A stretch of DNA of 64,000 bases from Shewanella intestini (GCF_018221465.1 NZ_JAAIKR010000010.1:87306-151305); one strand, 5' to 3'; numbered from the stretch's first letter, positions 45,764 to 55,364 are shown. The notes: generated by a model not told the origin, from the sequence alone. Numbers and translations are program-made.

Positions 45764-46450
45764 ATGAATAACAATCAAATTCTTGTCATTGAAGATGAAC
45801 CGAAAATAGCTAAATTATTAGCGGATTACCTTGCGCTTGATGGCTTTGAGACAACCATTTTAACCGAAGGTACAGACGCGGTTGACATCATTAAAGCAAG
45901 CGCGCCAGATGTGGTGATTCTAGACCTGATGTTACCGGGTAAAGATGGCATCACTATTTGCAAACAAGTGCGCGAATTTAGCAATGTACCAATACTGATG
46001 AGCACCGCACGTGTAGACGAAATTGACCGTTTAATAGGGTTAAACTCAGGTGCTGATGATTATATTTGTAAGCCCTTTTTACCTAAAGAGGTGGTCGCTA
46101 GAGTGAAAGCGATTTTACGCCGAGTACAACCGCACAATGTTGATCATGAGCCGACAACGCTGGTCTATCGTGATGTCATGCTAAACCAAGAAAAATTTCA
46201 ATGCCAAGTTAATCATCATGACGTTGAGCTAACACCGATTGAATTTAGAATGCTGCAAACCTTAATAACCAAGCCTGGTAAGGTCTATTCTCGGGAAGTA
46301 TTAATGCAGGCAAGCTATAAAGACCAGCGTATTGTCAGCGATCGCACCATTGACAGCCATATAAAAAACTTACGTAAAAAACTGGCCGAATACACCCAAG
46401 AAAACGAACTCATTCACTCTATTTATGGTGTCGGTTATAAAGTCGACTAA
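45764..46450 (+). CDS. OmpR-family response regulator (BaeR-like)
   Basis: The 228-aa protein has a receiver domain (ILVIEDEPKIAKLLADYL; phospho-acceptor Asp54 in VVILDLMLPGKDG; Lys in YICKPF) and a C-terminal winged helix (ELTPIEFRMLQTLITKPGKVYSREVLM). The recognition helix region RIVSDRTIDSHIKNLRKKL matches BaeR closely. It is the partner of the upstream kinase, with kinase first in the operon. Targets are unknown; the adjacent RND or HlyD genes would be worth testing. Confidence 0.94.
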   Translation: MNNNQILVIEDEPKIAKLLADYLALDGFETTILTEGTDAVDIIKASAPDVVILDLMLPGKDGITICKQVREFSNVPILMSTARVDEIDRLIGLNSGADDYICKPFLPKEVVARVKAILRRVQPHNVDHEPTTLVYRDVMLNQEKFQCQVNHHDVELTPIEFRMLQTLITKPGKVYSREVLMQASYKDQRIVSDRTIDSHIKNLRKKLAEYTQENELIHSIYGVGYKVD

Positions 46451-46490
46451 CCAAAGGCAACCGTAAAAGCTATCGCTAAAACAGCGGCAT

Positions 46491-46520
46491 AAAAAAGGCA
46501 TTGACCGAAACGTCAATGCC
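46491..46520 (-). terminator. Terminator downstream of HlyD operon
   Basis: The 9-bp stem GGCATTGAC / GTCAATGCC with a 6-nt loop has a TTTTTT tail on the minus strand, about 75 bp past the HlyD stop codon. It also lies 40 bp after the convergent regulator gene. Confidence 0.82.
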
Positions 46521-46594
46521 GACAATGTTATTGCAATTGCGAGTAAATCATCCCGCTTTTCCTGGGATGAAGTCTTAGCTGATGTTAGCGACAA

Positions 46595-47584
46595 TCAGAT
46601 GGCATTAAAATAAGACTTATACGAGTGCAGTCGCACCGTTGCCGCCCCAATCACATCGATAAACCCAAGTGCCGGATGCGGTTTATTCGCGGCTATCCAA
46701 GCCGAACCTGTTGCGCCGATCGGAATGGTTTTACCTTCTGGCTCAAACACCTCAAGAATCACCGTACGGCCATGAGCACTGGTATTCGCACCAACATGCT
46801 GACGCACGCTTTGCGGCCCTTGAAAAGGTGAAATAGCCGACTCTCCCGTACCAGCTGTTAAGCTGTGCACTTTGGCGCGAAACACTTCACCGGGATACGC
46901 ATCGACATAAAACTCAGCAAACTGTCCCTCTTCCACATAACGAAAGGTTTGGTCTGGAATGCGCATTTCCATAAATTTACGCTTAGTATCATAAAGGTGC
47001 ATATTGCCCATACGGCTGCCATTGGCCACATTCACAATTGCCACTTGGCCATCAAAAGGCGCACGCACTGTTTTTAGCTCTTGTTCAAACTCGACACGGG
47101 AAAAATCCGCTTCTAGTGAGGTTAACGTTGACTGCGCAATACGCAATTGTGAGCGATAACTTTCTACATCGCGTTCATTAAAGATGTCAGGCGAAATGAC
47201 AGCACGTTCGATATCGCGCGTCATTTGCGCAATAGACTCTTGCTGCTGCACGATAGAAGCACGAATTTTCTCTAAATCGGCAGCAGAGCGAGTATCAACT
47301 AAAGTGTAAATAACATCACCTTGTTGCACCCATTGATTATGTGACACATAAATCTCGTCAATTTGCTCGCCAACAAGTGGCGACAATACCGCATGTGGCG
47401 CTTTAATGGTTGATGAATACGTTAAGTCTACTGGTGCCCAAAGACGTGAAACAATGGCCAAGATAGCCAAAATAAACGCGCCACCAAAAACAATCCAAAA
47501 GCCACTTTTCATGGTCCACTTAATGGCACCCGTGGCCACTAAAATCCACATTAATAAGATATAAGGGATCATCACTTCTTTCAT
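46595..47584 (-). CDS. HlyD-family membrane fusion protein
   Basis: The 329-aa protein has two N-terminal membrane helices (YILLMWILVATGAI and FWIVFGGAFILAILAIV). A biotinyl-lipoyl and hairpin arrangement follows: VSPLVGEQIDEIYVSHNQWVQQGDVIYTLVD, a coiled coil, then VRAPFDGQVAIVNVANGSRM. A beta-barrel half and the end GATGSAWIAANKPHPALG complete it. This layout matches EmrA/YibH/YiaV-type inner-membrane adaptors. Its start overlaps the upstream gene by four bases. No transporter gene is in the pair, so the efflux or secretion partner is unknown. Confidence 0.9.
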   Translation of the reverse strand: MKEVMIPYILLMWILVATGAIKWTMKSGFWIVFGGAFILAILAIVSRLWAPVDLTYSSTIKAPHAVLSPLVGEQIDEIYVSHNQWVQQGDVIYTLVDTRSAADLEKIRASIVQQQESIAQMTRDIERAVISPDIFNERDVESYRSQLRIAQSTLTSLEADFSRVEFEQELKTVRAPFDGQVAIVNVANGSRMGNMHLYDTKRKFMEMRIPDQTFRYVEEGQFAEFYVDAYPGEVFRAKVHSLTAGTGESAISPFQGPQSVRQHVGANTSAHGRTVILEVFEPEGKTIPIGATGSAWIAANKPHPALGFIDVIGAATVRLHSYKSYFNAI

Positions 47585-48261
47585 GATCGAACCTCCGATG
47601 AGTTATCAACCGTTGGCAATACAGATTTGACCGCTTCCGTTGTCGTTGAAGTAGAGGGCACGCCATCTTCGTTAGCAACAGGAGGTGCTGAGTTACTGCT
47701 CGGAGCATTAGTTGTTGTGCTATTTTTCGCAGCGCTGTCTTTAAGTGCATCCCCATAAAGCCCATTGCCGATAACACGGCTAATGGCTTGGCCAATTTGC
47801 GCCCAATTAGCAAATGCAATAATTATTGCCAGCACCCACCACGCCTTGTGCAATAACAAGCCACATAACGACAACGCAAACACCAATTGAATATGAACAC
47901 TCTTACGCTGTTGGGCCTTATGCACTGCCACTTCATGTACCTGCCACAGCAAATACAACACAAATGCGACCAGTGCGATGGTCACCGTAAATAAGTAACC
48001 GCTAAAGAACTCATTATTAAAAAACATCATCATGGTGTCGTTAGGCGTATTGCTAAATTGGCTCATATCAATGTCCTTAGAATTGATCTCACCTAGCGGC
48101 GCGAGCAAATACGCGCCTAATAACATGGCTCCCATAAATGCGCTGAATTTAAACAGTACCGTCGCAATAATAAACACCATGACGATGACTTTTTTCACGC
48201 CACGCAAACGGCTTTGCAAAGAAAAAACTGGGAGTAAACGATCCACAAATGCTGATTTCAT
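47581..48261 (-). CDS. Polytopic membrane protein of unknown function, partner of HlyD gene
   Basis: The start at 48261 (MKSAFVDRLLPVF) has AAGG at proper spacing; the longer frame adds 20 residues. The 226-aa protein has about four membrane helices: VIVMVFIIATVLFKFSAFMGAMLLGAYL, YLFTVTIALVAFVLYLLW and LVFALSLCGLLLHKAWWVLAIIIAF. A Ser/Thr/Pro-rich C-terminal tail of about 55 residues follows. I do not recognise the family. The four-base overlap with the HlyD gene indicates one functional unit, analogous in layout to the small membrane partner beside YiaV/YibH proteins. Confidence 0.75.
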   Translation of the reverse strand: MKSAFVDRLLPVFSLQSRLRGVKKVIVMVFIIATVLFKFSAFMGAMLLGAYLLAPLGEINSKDIDMSQFSNTPNDTMMMFFNNEFFSGYLFTVTIALVAFVLYLLWQVHEVAVHKAQQRKSVHIQLVFALSLCGLLLHKAWWVLAIIIAFANWAQIGQAISRVIGNGLYGDALKDSAAKNSTTTNAPSSNSAPPVANEDGVPSTSTTTEAVKSVLPTVDNSSEVRS

Positions 48262-48384
48262 ATAAGCCTTTTTCCTAAATATCCTTAACCATGACCCCAT
48301 CATAGTGACAATAATGACCACATTGCTGATATGTGATATAAGATATCTAATAATACTTAGGTTTAATCGCTAAAGAGTTAAGAA

Positions 48385-49311
48385 ATGAAGCACTCAGACT
48401 ACAGCTTAATTCCCACTTTTGTGGCTATCATGGAGCAAAAAAACTACACCAGAGCGGCCCAAAAATTAGGCATTAGCCAATCGGCAGTCAGCCAAGGTGT
48501 CAGCCGCTTAAAAGAGATTTTCAACGACCCGCTGTTTATTCGCTGCCGTCATGGTGTCGAGCCCACTCAATTTGCACTGGACATATACCCTACACTTGCC
48601 AACGCAATTGAAAACATTGCTTACACCTTGCCGGAATATCAAAAGTTCGACCCTGCGGTGTGTAACAAACAGTTTGTCATTTCAGCATTAAGCGTTTTTG
48701 GGTTTACATTATTACCTGAATTGGCGATGAGACTCAGTCAAGTCGCGCCCCTTGCCAGCATGAACATTGATGCCATCAGCGGACAAGATCCCGCCGACAT
48801 GTTGCGTACCCAGCAATCTGACATATTAATAGAAGTGAAATCACAACAATCGTCGTTGTTACGTTCGAAAGTGATCATGCAAGACAAGGTGTGTGTAACC
48901 TGCCGTCAAGATCACCCAATGCTTGTTGGCACAAGCATTACCCAAGCGCAATTTTTACAACAAAAACACATTACTATTGGCTCAAAAAACCAAAAAGCAG
49001 GTTACTTAACCGGTCGTGGGTTAAAAGATGACTCCCTTTTGCAACAGCGCACCATTGCTTGGCAGGCCAGCAGCACCATGGAAGTGTTACCTATTATTCA
49101 AAAAACGGATTATTTGGGGTTAATACCGCAACAACTCATGGACCAATACCAGCACCGATACCAGCTAAAACAGCTACAAGCCCCATTTTTACAAGAACGT
49201 ATTGATATTGCCATGTTCTGGCATCCCTCACGCAATAACGACCCAAGCCACCAATGGCTGCGCAGTGAAATTGCACTCGCGGCCAAAAAATACACCTCAA
49301 GTAGAGCATAA
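48385..49311 (+). CDS. LysR-family transcriptional regulator
   Basis: The 308-aa protein has an N-terminal helix-turn-helix (FVAIMEQKNYTRAAQKLGISQSAVSQGVSRLKEIFNDPLFIR) and a LysR effector domain (FVISALSVFGFTLLPELAMRLSQ, LGLIPQQLMDQY). It is divergent from the HlyD/membrane-protein operon, with a 123-bp spacer, and is the obvious candidate to control it. The inducer is unknown. The family is secure from the HTH. Confidence 0.93.
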   Translation: MKHSDYSLIPTFVAIMEQKNYTRAAQKLGISQSAVSQGVSRLKEIFNDPLFIRCRHGVEPTQFALDIYPTLANAIENIAYTLPEYQKFDPAVCNKQFVISALSVFGFTLLPELAMRLSQVAPLASMNIDAISGQDPADMLRTQQSDILIEVKSQQSSLLRSKVIMQDKVCVTCRQDHPMLVGTSITQAQFLQQKHITIGSKNQKAGYLTGRGLKDDSLLQQRTIAWQASSTMEVLPIIQKTDYLGLIPQQLMDQYQHRYQLKQLQAPFLQERIDIAMFWHPSRNNDPSHQWLRSEIALAAKKYTSSRA

Positions 49312-49401
49312 GTTTACCGGCTTACAACCCAATAGACTGACTGGCTCAGTCATCATCAAGCGTTGGTAAAGACCGAGTAAAAATAAAAAATTAACCCACA
49401 A

Positions 49402-49432
49402 AAAAGCCACAACAATTTGTTCTGGCTTTTCA
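49402..49432 (-). terminator. Terminator downstream of nitroreductase gene
   Basis: Read on the minus strand, AAAAGCCA and TGGCTTTTTT flank a 13-nt loop, about 80 bp past the stop of the nitroreductase gene. Confidence 0.75.
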
Positions 49433-49510
49433 TTGGGTCAATAAATGGGGAAAACCGAGCTTTTACTGCTAATGAGCAAAGCGCATAAATTAACCCAATA
49501 TCATACTGCC

Positions 49511-50170
49511 TTAAAGTACAGTGATGATTTCAGCTTCAGCTAAACGTGCTTTTGGTAGACCATGGTTATAGTCGTCACCATCTTTGTGATAGCCCATTGC
49601 TAAAGCAAATTCACACACATATTCGCCTATTTCAGCTTTAAACTCTTCACCAATAAGTGCCGGGTCTACGCCTTCCATTGGTGTTGAATCAATACCTAAA
49701 CGCGCAAGAGTATGCAAGGTGTTACCAACAGCAATGTAAGATTGTGCTTTGGTCCAAGAACCGTTATAACCGTTTTCGTCAGTATTCAATTCAGCAAAAG
49801 CATACGCACCATTAAGCATGTTGCCATGCATTTCAGCAGGTAAATGACCTGAAGAAACTTCATTATCAACCACTTTACGGTAATCTTCTTTAGTGTATTT
49901 AGGGTTATAGGCAAACAACACAATATGTGACGCTTCAGTGGCATGTGGTTGGTTAAACTGATGCATGTTAGCAAACGTATTATGGAAACGTTGTTTAGCT
50001 TCATCACTTTCAAGCACAATAAACTTCCATGGTTGAGAGTTAATTGAAGAAGCTGACAAACGAATTGCTTCTTTAATGACTGTCATGTCGTCAGCAGAAA
50101 TGCGTTTAGTGGCATCATATTTTTTTGCTGTGTAACGGAAGTTTAGATCTTTAATGATTTGATGAGTCAT
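49511..50170 (-). CDS. nfsB: Oxygen-insensitive NAD(P)H nitroreductase (NfsB-like)
   Basis: The start at 50170 (MTHQIIKDLNFRYTAKKYD) has GGAG nine bases upstream; the longer frame adds 11 residues. The 219-aa flavoprotein has the FMN-binding RYTAKKYD near residue 13, RLSASSINSQPWKFIVLES, and the C-terminal GIDSTPMEGVDP and CEFALAMGYHKDGDDYNHGLPKARL typical of NfsB. It reduces nitroaromatics and quinones with NAD(P)H in the cytoplasm. It is monocistronic. Confidence 0.92.
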   Translation of the reverse strand: MTHQIIKDLNFRYTAKKYDATKRISADDMTVIKEAIRLSASSINSQPWKFIVLESDEAKQRFHNTFANMHQFNQPHATEASHIVLFAYNPKYTKEDYRKVVDNEVSSGHLPAEMHGNMLNGAYAFAELNTDENGYNGSWTKAQSYIAVGNTLHTLARLGIDSTPMEGVDPALIGEEFKAEIGEYVCEFALAMGYHKDGDDYNHGLPKARLAEAEIITVL

Positions 50171-50691
50171 GTGCTTACTCCAAGTAATGGTGTTGGTGGC
50201 CAATCAGCATTTATATAACATCAATCAAAAATGCTTAGCCAGATAAGTCAAACTAGAAAAATAAAGGATGACGTTTAATCGATGAATGAATCTTAGTAAA
50301 GCTTGGGCAAAACAAAAAGGGATATTAAAACCAATCATTATGGACTTTTTATCCCACAATATTAATCATTGGCTATTTATCGCCGCTAAAAAAAACTAAA
50401 TAGCAGATAATCATACCCGCTAATATCCGCCGCCGATTTAAGAAATGTATCAGATCGATAAGTAAACGCCATTTACTCGGCGAACCGCCACCACTCACAG
50501 CTATCGTCATCGCTGACCGTTAATACTCGATAGTCGCTAGCTAATAGTCACTAACTAATCGTCGATAGCCAGTCGCTAATAGTCGATGCCGATAATCAAT
50601 AGCCGTCAAACCGTTCAACTAATTCGCCAGCCTAAGCATAAAACCGCTAAGCGACAGTGTTAACCTGCCCCCTTTGTTCTACCTAAAAGCG
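50171..50691. other. Intergenic region with degenerate short repeats
   Basis: No gene was recognised. Between about 50525 and 50600 imperfect copies of TAATAGTC / CGATAGTCGCTA recur several times in varying orientation, a low-complexity patch of unknown meaning. Confidence 0.5.
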
Positions 50692-50937
50692 TTATTGCTT
50701 TTTAATGCCTTTTTGTACCATGTCTTTACCGTTAATAAACACGTCGTCACTTACCCAGCGTCCTAACAATAGTTGATGATTATCAGCAAACACCGCCACG
50801 AAATGACGGCCATCAGCATTACTTGTTGCCATGCCTATGCCCGCAACATTTTTAAGCCCCAAAACACCGCTTTCAATCATTACGATAAAACGCTCAAGTT
50901 CAGCTAAATCTTCAATTACTACGTCATCAAATTTCAT
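50692..50937 (-). CDS. Small protein of unknown function (81 aa)
   Basis: I do not recognise a family. The protein has an acidic helical N-terminal half (VVIEDLAELERFIVMIESG). A beta-rich part follows, with VAGIGMATSNADGRHFVAVFADNHQLLLGRWVSDDVFINGK. The end is basic (GIKKQ). There is no signal peptide. It may be a small cytoplasmic regulator or toxin-like fold, but nothing points to either. It is monocistronic, between the nitroreductase and arsenite exporter genes, with no terminator identified. Confidence 0.6.
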   Translation of the reverse strand: MKFDDVVIEDLAELERFIVMIESGVLGLKNVAGIGMATSNADGRHFVAVFADNHQLLLGRWVSDDVFINGKDMVQKGIKKQ

Positions 50938-51124
50938 GGTTTTTCTCTATTATGACAATGGTTGTGCGCCCAAGGTTATCTATTGGTCACCACTAATTAC
51001 CTGCCTTTGCGCGCCGCGGCAACGGGCAGATATCCTATGCCGATATTATGGGGGCGATTAAACAAATAACAATCTTAACGTGCTTAAACGATACCAATAA
51101 CACCCTGGGGATAAAAATAAGCCA

Positions 51125-51155
51125 TAAAAAATGGGACGCATCATCTGCGCCCCAT
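51125..51155 (-). terminator. Terminator downstream of arsenite exporter gene
   Basis: On the minus strand ATGGGGCGCA / TGCGTCCCAT (one mismatch, loop GATGA) is followed by TTTTTTAT, about 45 bp past the stop codon. Confidence 0.88.
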
Positions 51156-51198
51156 CAATGGGTTATTGTCACCTAAAGCCTCAATAAAGGCGTTTATA

Positions 51199-52221
51199 TT
51201 AAGCGGCTTTAAACCAGTGTTGAGTGCGGTTAACAATCGCGACTAATGACAACATAACAGGGACTTCGACCAACACCCCAACAACAGTCGCTAACGCGGC
51301 GCCCGAATGCAGGCCAAATAATGAAATAGCCACTGCAACCGCTAACTCAAAGAAGTTAGATGTACCAATTAAGCTAGCAGGAGCAGCAATATTGTGTGGC
51401 AGTTTGAGCCATTTTGCCGCGGCATAAGTAATGATGAAAATCCCGTAAGTTTGGATCATTAACGGAATTGCAATAAAGGCAATGGTTTGCGGCTGTGAAA
51501 TAATGGTGTTGGCTTGAAAGCCAAATAACAGCACCACAGTGGCCAATAGGCCGATCATAGACCAAGGCTTTAAACGCGCCAATAAGCTTTGTAATGCGTT
51601 ATCATCACCGGCTTTATTTAAGCGTTGACGGGTTAATGCCCCAGCAATTAATGGCAATAACACATACAACACCACTGACGAAAGTAAGGTTTCCCAAGGC
51701 ACTTGAATATCACTTACACCCAATAAAAAAGCCGTAATAGGTGCAAATGCAAAAATCATAATCACGTCATTAACAGACACTTGCACTAAGGTGTAATTCG
51801 GGTCACCTTTGGTCAATTGTGACCAGACAAACACCATTGCCGTACAAGGTGCAACGCCTAGTAAAATCATCCCCGCGATGTATTCTTGAGCCGACGCAGG
51901 GTCAACAAAATCAATAAAGAACACATTAAAGAATAGCCAACCTAATGCCGCCATCGTAAAAGGCTTAATTAACCAGTTAATCACCACAGTTAAAAACAAT
52001 CCCTTAGGGTTATTTTTGACATCTTTTACAGCACTAAAATCTATTTGCACCATCATTGGGTAAATCATTACCCAAATAAATACCGCCACAACGACGTTCA
52101 CATGTGCAATTTCAAGCCCTGCAACGGCTTGAAATACGTCAGGTTGCCATAACCCCAATACGACACCAGCCACAATACTTAGGCCAACCCATACTGATAA
52201 ATAGCGTTCAAAAATACCCAT
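51199..52221 (-). CDS. arsB: ACR3-family arsenite efflux transporter
   Basis: The start at 52221 ([14 protein letters not shown]) has GAGAG upstream; the frame also opens with an earlier TTG. The 340-aa protein has ten membrane helices. It carries the ACR3 signature [38 protein letters not shown], containing the conserved Cys thought to bind As(III), near residue 127. The late [20 protein letters not shown] is also diagnostic. It extrudes arsenite using the membrane potential. No ArsR or ArsC gene is adjacent, unusual for this function. A palindromic AT-rich patch lies upstream at about 52440-52500. Confidence 0.93.
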   Translation of the reverse strand: MGIFERYLSVWVGLSIVAGVVLGLWQPDVFQAVAGLEIAHVNVVVAVFIWVMIYPMMVQIDFSAVKDVKNNPKGLFLTVVINWLIKPFTMAALGWLFFNVFFIDFVDPASAQEYIAGMILLGVAPCTAMVFVWSQLTKGDPNYTLVQVSVNDVIMIFAFAPITAFLLGVSDIQVPWETLLSSVVLYVLLPLIAGALTRQRLNKAGDDNALQSLLARLKPWSMIGLLATVVLLFGFQANTIISQPQTIAFIAIPLMIQTYGIFIITYAAAKWLKLPHNIAAPASLIGTSNFFELAVAVAISLFGLHSGAALATVVGVLVEVPVMLSLVAIVNRTQHWFKAA

Positions 52222-52445
52222 CTGCAACTCTCATCTATTTTGTTGTCTTAAAAATGCTGACGATAATCCAGCTCATTAACTGGTGCACAAACAATGTATT
52301 TCCGCTGTCACTCACTTATCGTCAATCCTCAACCGTTGGTATTGATTAACCGTTAAATGCAAAACATCGCATGAATGGCGTTAACGATTTACAACACGCT
52401 CGCGGCTAGCTTAATCATATAAACGTGCTATCAAGTATGAAAAAA

Positions 52446-52500
52446 CATATATATGATTATTCGCATATTTTAATTGTATATATGAAAATACGTATATACA
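52446..52500. promoter_or_regulatory. Possible operator upstream of arsenite exporter gene
   Basis: Two symmetric AT-rich elements lie about 225-275 bp before the exporter start. One is the palindrome CATATATATG (52446-52455). The other is TGTATATA / TATATACA (52475-52482, 52493-52500) with a 10-bp spacer. ArsR-family operators are AT-rich dyads of this general kind, but no specific match is claimed. Confidence 0.35.
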
Positions 52501-52650
52501 AAAAAAAACTAAAAATATTTGATCTACGCGACAAACATAATTTCCGGCCGCCAACAAAAACCACCATATCATTAGCAAATAAAGCGACATAAAAACCTTG
52601 GCCTTAGCGTTATTTGTAGCAACAAAAACGCTAACTTGTCTTTTTCCCCC

Positions 52651-52681
52651 CAAAAAAAAGCGAACCCCGAAGGATTCGCTT
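52651..52681 (-). terminator. Terminator downstream of OsmC-YcaO gene
   Basis: The 7-bp stem AAGCGAA / TTCGCTT with a G/C-rich 10-nt loop is followed on the minus strand by TTTTTTTG, about 30 bp past the stop codon. Confidence 0.85.
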
Positions 52682-52710
52682 GCAGCACAACTAAGAGGGA
52701 TTGATGTGGA

Positions 52711-54894
52711 TTATTTTCCAGCCAGTTGACGCGCTTGATGCAGCTTTTTATAACTTTCAATTAAGCGTAAATGTGGCTCAATACCTTCAAGCGCCATGCT
52801 TGTTTGCGTTAAGCCACTAAAACGTACACTGCCATTAACACTGCCAATGGCATTTTGCATCACTTGTTCACCAAACATACAGTTAAAGTTAGCGCTAAAG
52901 TGTTCAAGTTGCAGTTCGTCATCTAACTCAACTTCTAACACGGCGTTAATCGCTTGATAGAATAAGCGGCGCTCAACGGTGTTATCGTTAAACTGTAAAA
53001 AGTCTTCCACCAGCTCTAGTGCTTCTTCATGCGCACCTAAGGCTAAAAAGATTAAGATTTTAAGCTCAATAATAGTGAGCTGTCCCCACACGGTATTTTC
53101 ATCAAACACAATGCCAATCATGGTGCGGATATCAGTATAATTATCTTGCTGGCTTTCTTCTAAACGGTTAATTAAATCGACAAGTTCATCGTCTGACAAA
53201 CGGTGTAGATTTAAAATGTCTTCGCGGTAATTTAGCGCTTTATTGGTGTTGTCCCAAATAAGATCTTCAACCGGATACACCTCTGAAAAGTCAGGGACTA
53301 ACATGCGACAAGCCGATGCGCCTAACTGAGTAAACTCCGCGGTATAAACCTCTTTACCTAAGCTTTCAAGAATGGCAAATAAGCTATTTGCTTCATGCTC
53401 TGTTGTGCCAGAAAAATCCCACTCGTTAAATTCATAATCAGCATTACTGCTAAAGAAGCGCCATGACACCACCCCGGTTGAGTCAATAAAGTGCTCAACA
53501 AAGTTTTCAGGTTCGCTCACCGCCATGCTATTAAAGGTCGGTTTAGGCACATCATTTAAACCTTCAAAACTGCGCCCTTGTAATAGCTCAGTCAAACTGC
53601 GCTCTAATGCAACTTCCATACTCGGATGCGCGCCAAATGAAGCAAATACACCGCCAGTTTTTGGGTTCATTAACGTCACGCACATGACAGGGAACTGGCC
53701 ACCTAGAGACGCATCTTTAACAACGACAGGGAAACCCTGTGCTTCAAGGCCTTCAATCCCTTCAACAATGCTTGGGTATTTTTCAAGTACTGACTTAGGC
53801 ACGTCAGGCAACACCATTTCTTGCTCGATAATTTGGCGTTTAATGGCGCGTTCGAAAATTTCAGACAAACATTGCACCTGCGCTTCTTGCAAGTTGTTGC
53901 CCGCGCTCATGCCATTACTTAAAAACAGGTTTTCAATTAAATTAGACGGAAAGTAAACCGTCTCACCGTCACTTTTACGGGTATAAGGTATCGTGCAAAT
54001 GCCGCGTTCAATATTACCTGAATTGGTGTCGATTAAATGAGAGCCGTTAAGCTCGCCATCAGGGTTATAAATATCAAGGGTGTAATCATCTAACATACCT
54101 TGAGGAAGCGCATCATCCGCTTCAAGCTCAAACCATTTTTCATTGGGATAATGGACAAAATCACTGTTAGCGATTTCAGTACCAAAAAATTGATCATTAT
54201 AGAAAAAATTATTATTTAATCGCTCAATAAACTCGCCTAATGCTGAGCACAACGCACTTTCTTTGGTCGCGCCTTTACCATTAGTAAAACACATCGGTGA
54301 GGCGGCATCACGAATATGCAGCGACCACACATTTGGCACAATGTTACGCCAAGATGAGATTTCAATTTTCATCCCAAGCTCGCCAAGCATGCCAGTCATG
54401 TTTTTAATGGTTTGCTCAAGTGGTAAGTCTTTACCCAAAATAAAGGTACTTTCGTCGCTGTCACTTTGTCCCATTAGCATGGCGTTGGTATCACTGTCGA
54501 GGTTTTCAACGGTATCGATTTTAAATTCTGGTTGAGTCTGAACCACTTTTTTCACGGTGCAGCGATCAATTGAACGTAAAATACCGGTACGATCTTTATC
54601 TGAAATATCGTCAGGTAATTCCACCTGAATTTGAAATATTTGGTTATAGCGATCTTCAGGGTCAACAATGTTATTTTGCGATAAACGAATATTGTCGGTA
54701 GGAATGTCACGCGCCTTACAATACACCTTAATAAAGTACGCCGCGCATAAGGCTGACGAAGCAAGGAAGTAATCAAACGGACTTGGGGCTGAGCCGTCAC
54801 CTTTATAGCGGATCGGTTGATCTGCGGTGACCGTAAAGTCGTCAAACTTGGCTTCAAGCCTTAAGTTATCGAGAAAGTTAACTTTGATTTCCAT
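52711..54894 (-). CDS. ycaO: OsmC-YcaO fusion protein
   Basis: The 727-aa protein has two parts. Residues 1-140 are OsmC-like (FTVTADQPIRYKGDGSAPSPFDYFLASSALCAAYF; a Cys follows in a helix, and RCTVKKV later). From about residue 155 it is a YcaO domain: WSLHIRDAASPMCFTNGKGATKESALCSALGEFIERL, SAGNNLQEAQVQCLSEIFERAIK, and VTLMNPKTGGVFASFGAHPSMEVALERSLTELLQGR, the ATP-phosphate-binding region. E. coli YcaO (586 aa) lacks the OsmC part and is linked to RimO-dependent methylthiolation of ribosomal protein S12. The fusion combines a possible peroxiredoxin-type thiol module with an ATP-dependent backbone-activating fold. It is monocistronic with its own terminator. Confidence 0.92.
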   Translation of the reverse strand: MEIKVNFLDNLRLEAKFDDFTVTADQPIRYKGDGSAPSPFDYFLASSALCAAYFIKVYCKARDIPTDNIRLSQNNIVDPEDRYNQIFQIQVELPDDISDKDRTGILRSIDRCTVKKVVQTQPEFKIDTVENLDSDTNAMLMGQSDSDESTFILGKDLPLEQTIKNMTGMLGELGMKIEISSWRNIVPNVWSLHIRDAASPMCFTNGKGATKESALCSALGEFIERLNNNFFYNDQFFGTEIANSDFVHYPNEKWFELEADDALPQGMLDDYTLDIYNPDGELNGSHLIDTNSGNIERGICTIPYTRKSDGETVYFPSNLIENLFLSNGMSAGNNLQEAQVQCLSEIFERAIKRQIIEQEMVLPDVPKSVLEKYPSIVEGIEGLEAQGFPVVVKDASLGGQFPVMCVTLMNPKTGGVFASFGAHPSMEVALERSLTELLQGRSFEGLNDVPKPTFNSMAVSEPENFVEHFIDSTGVVSWRFFSSNADYEFNEWDFSGTTEHEANSLFAILESLGKEVYTAEFTQLGASACRMLVPDFSEVYPVEDLIWDNTNKALNYREDILNLHRLSDDELVDLINRLEESQQDNYTDIRTMIGIVFDENTVWGQLTIIELKILIFLALGAHEEALELVEDFLQFNDNTVERRLFYQAINAVLEVELDDELQLEHFSANFNCMFGEQVMQNAIGSVNGSVRFSGLTQTSMALEGIEPHLRLIESYKKLHQARQLAGK

Positions 54895-55062
54895 TTAATA
54901 TACCCACAATCTTGCAAGGTCCAATGACCTAATTTAGCGAATGAGCCGCAATTATCGGTGTTTTTAAACCATTAGTCTTGAGTTAATTACTCAAAATAGG
55001 CAAATAAAGTGATGTGATAAACACCAAGACAAACGAGCTTACAGAAATGCACGCCTAAACGG

Positions 55063-55296
55063 CTATTTAGAGGAAGATTCAGACTCACGCTTAACTAATA
55101 AAAAGGTTAAATACATCTTAGTTGGCAACGACAATACCATGCCAAATGCCACACACATGGCACTAATAATAATGCCCTTTACTCCCATTTGCGCAATGGC
55201 ATCATTAAAATTGTGTAAATAGATCCCTAATAATATAAGGCAAATCCCACAGCAAATACTCAGTTTAAGTAGCTTAATCACGGTTGAATTCCCCAT
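55063..55296 (-). CDS. Small membrane protein of unknown function (77 aa)
   Basis: The start at 55296 (MGNSTVIKLLKLSICCG) has an excellent ribosome site (GGAGGTTTT); the longer frame adds 16 residues. Two membrane helices (LLKLSICCGICLILLGIYL and GIIISAMCVAFGMVLSLPTKMYL) cover most of it, with a basic/Ser-rich tail. I do not recognise the family. It is between OsmC-YcaO and another tiny membrane frame. Confidence 0.72.
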   Translation of the reverse strand: MGNSTVIKLLKLSICCGICLILLGIYLHNFNDAIAQMGVKGIIISAMCVAFGMVLSLPTKMYLTFLLVKRESESSSK

Positions 55297-55364
55297 AAAA
55301 CCTCCGCCTAATCGCACCTGTAATAGTAACGGTAAACCTAACAACTAAAGAGTAAAATGACAGA

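Larger units (their letters stand above)
52222..52710. other. Intergenic region with AT-rich palindromes
   Basis: Contains the arsenite-exporter upstream region. Minus-strand frames of 60-80 codons here lack ribosome sites and domain signals and are not called. The two palindromes are listed separately. Confidence 0.5.

Noticed and set aside
52411-52760. Two overlapping minus-strand frames upstream of the arsenite exporter and at the end of the OsmC-YcaO gene
   Set aside because: They cross a terminator and AT-rich palindromes, with no start signals.
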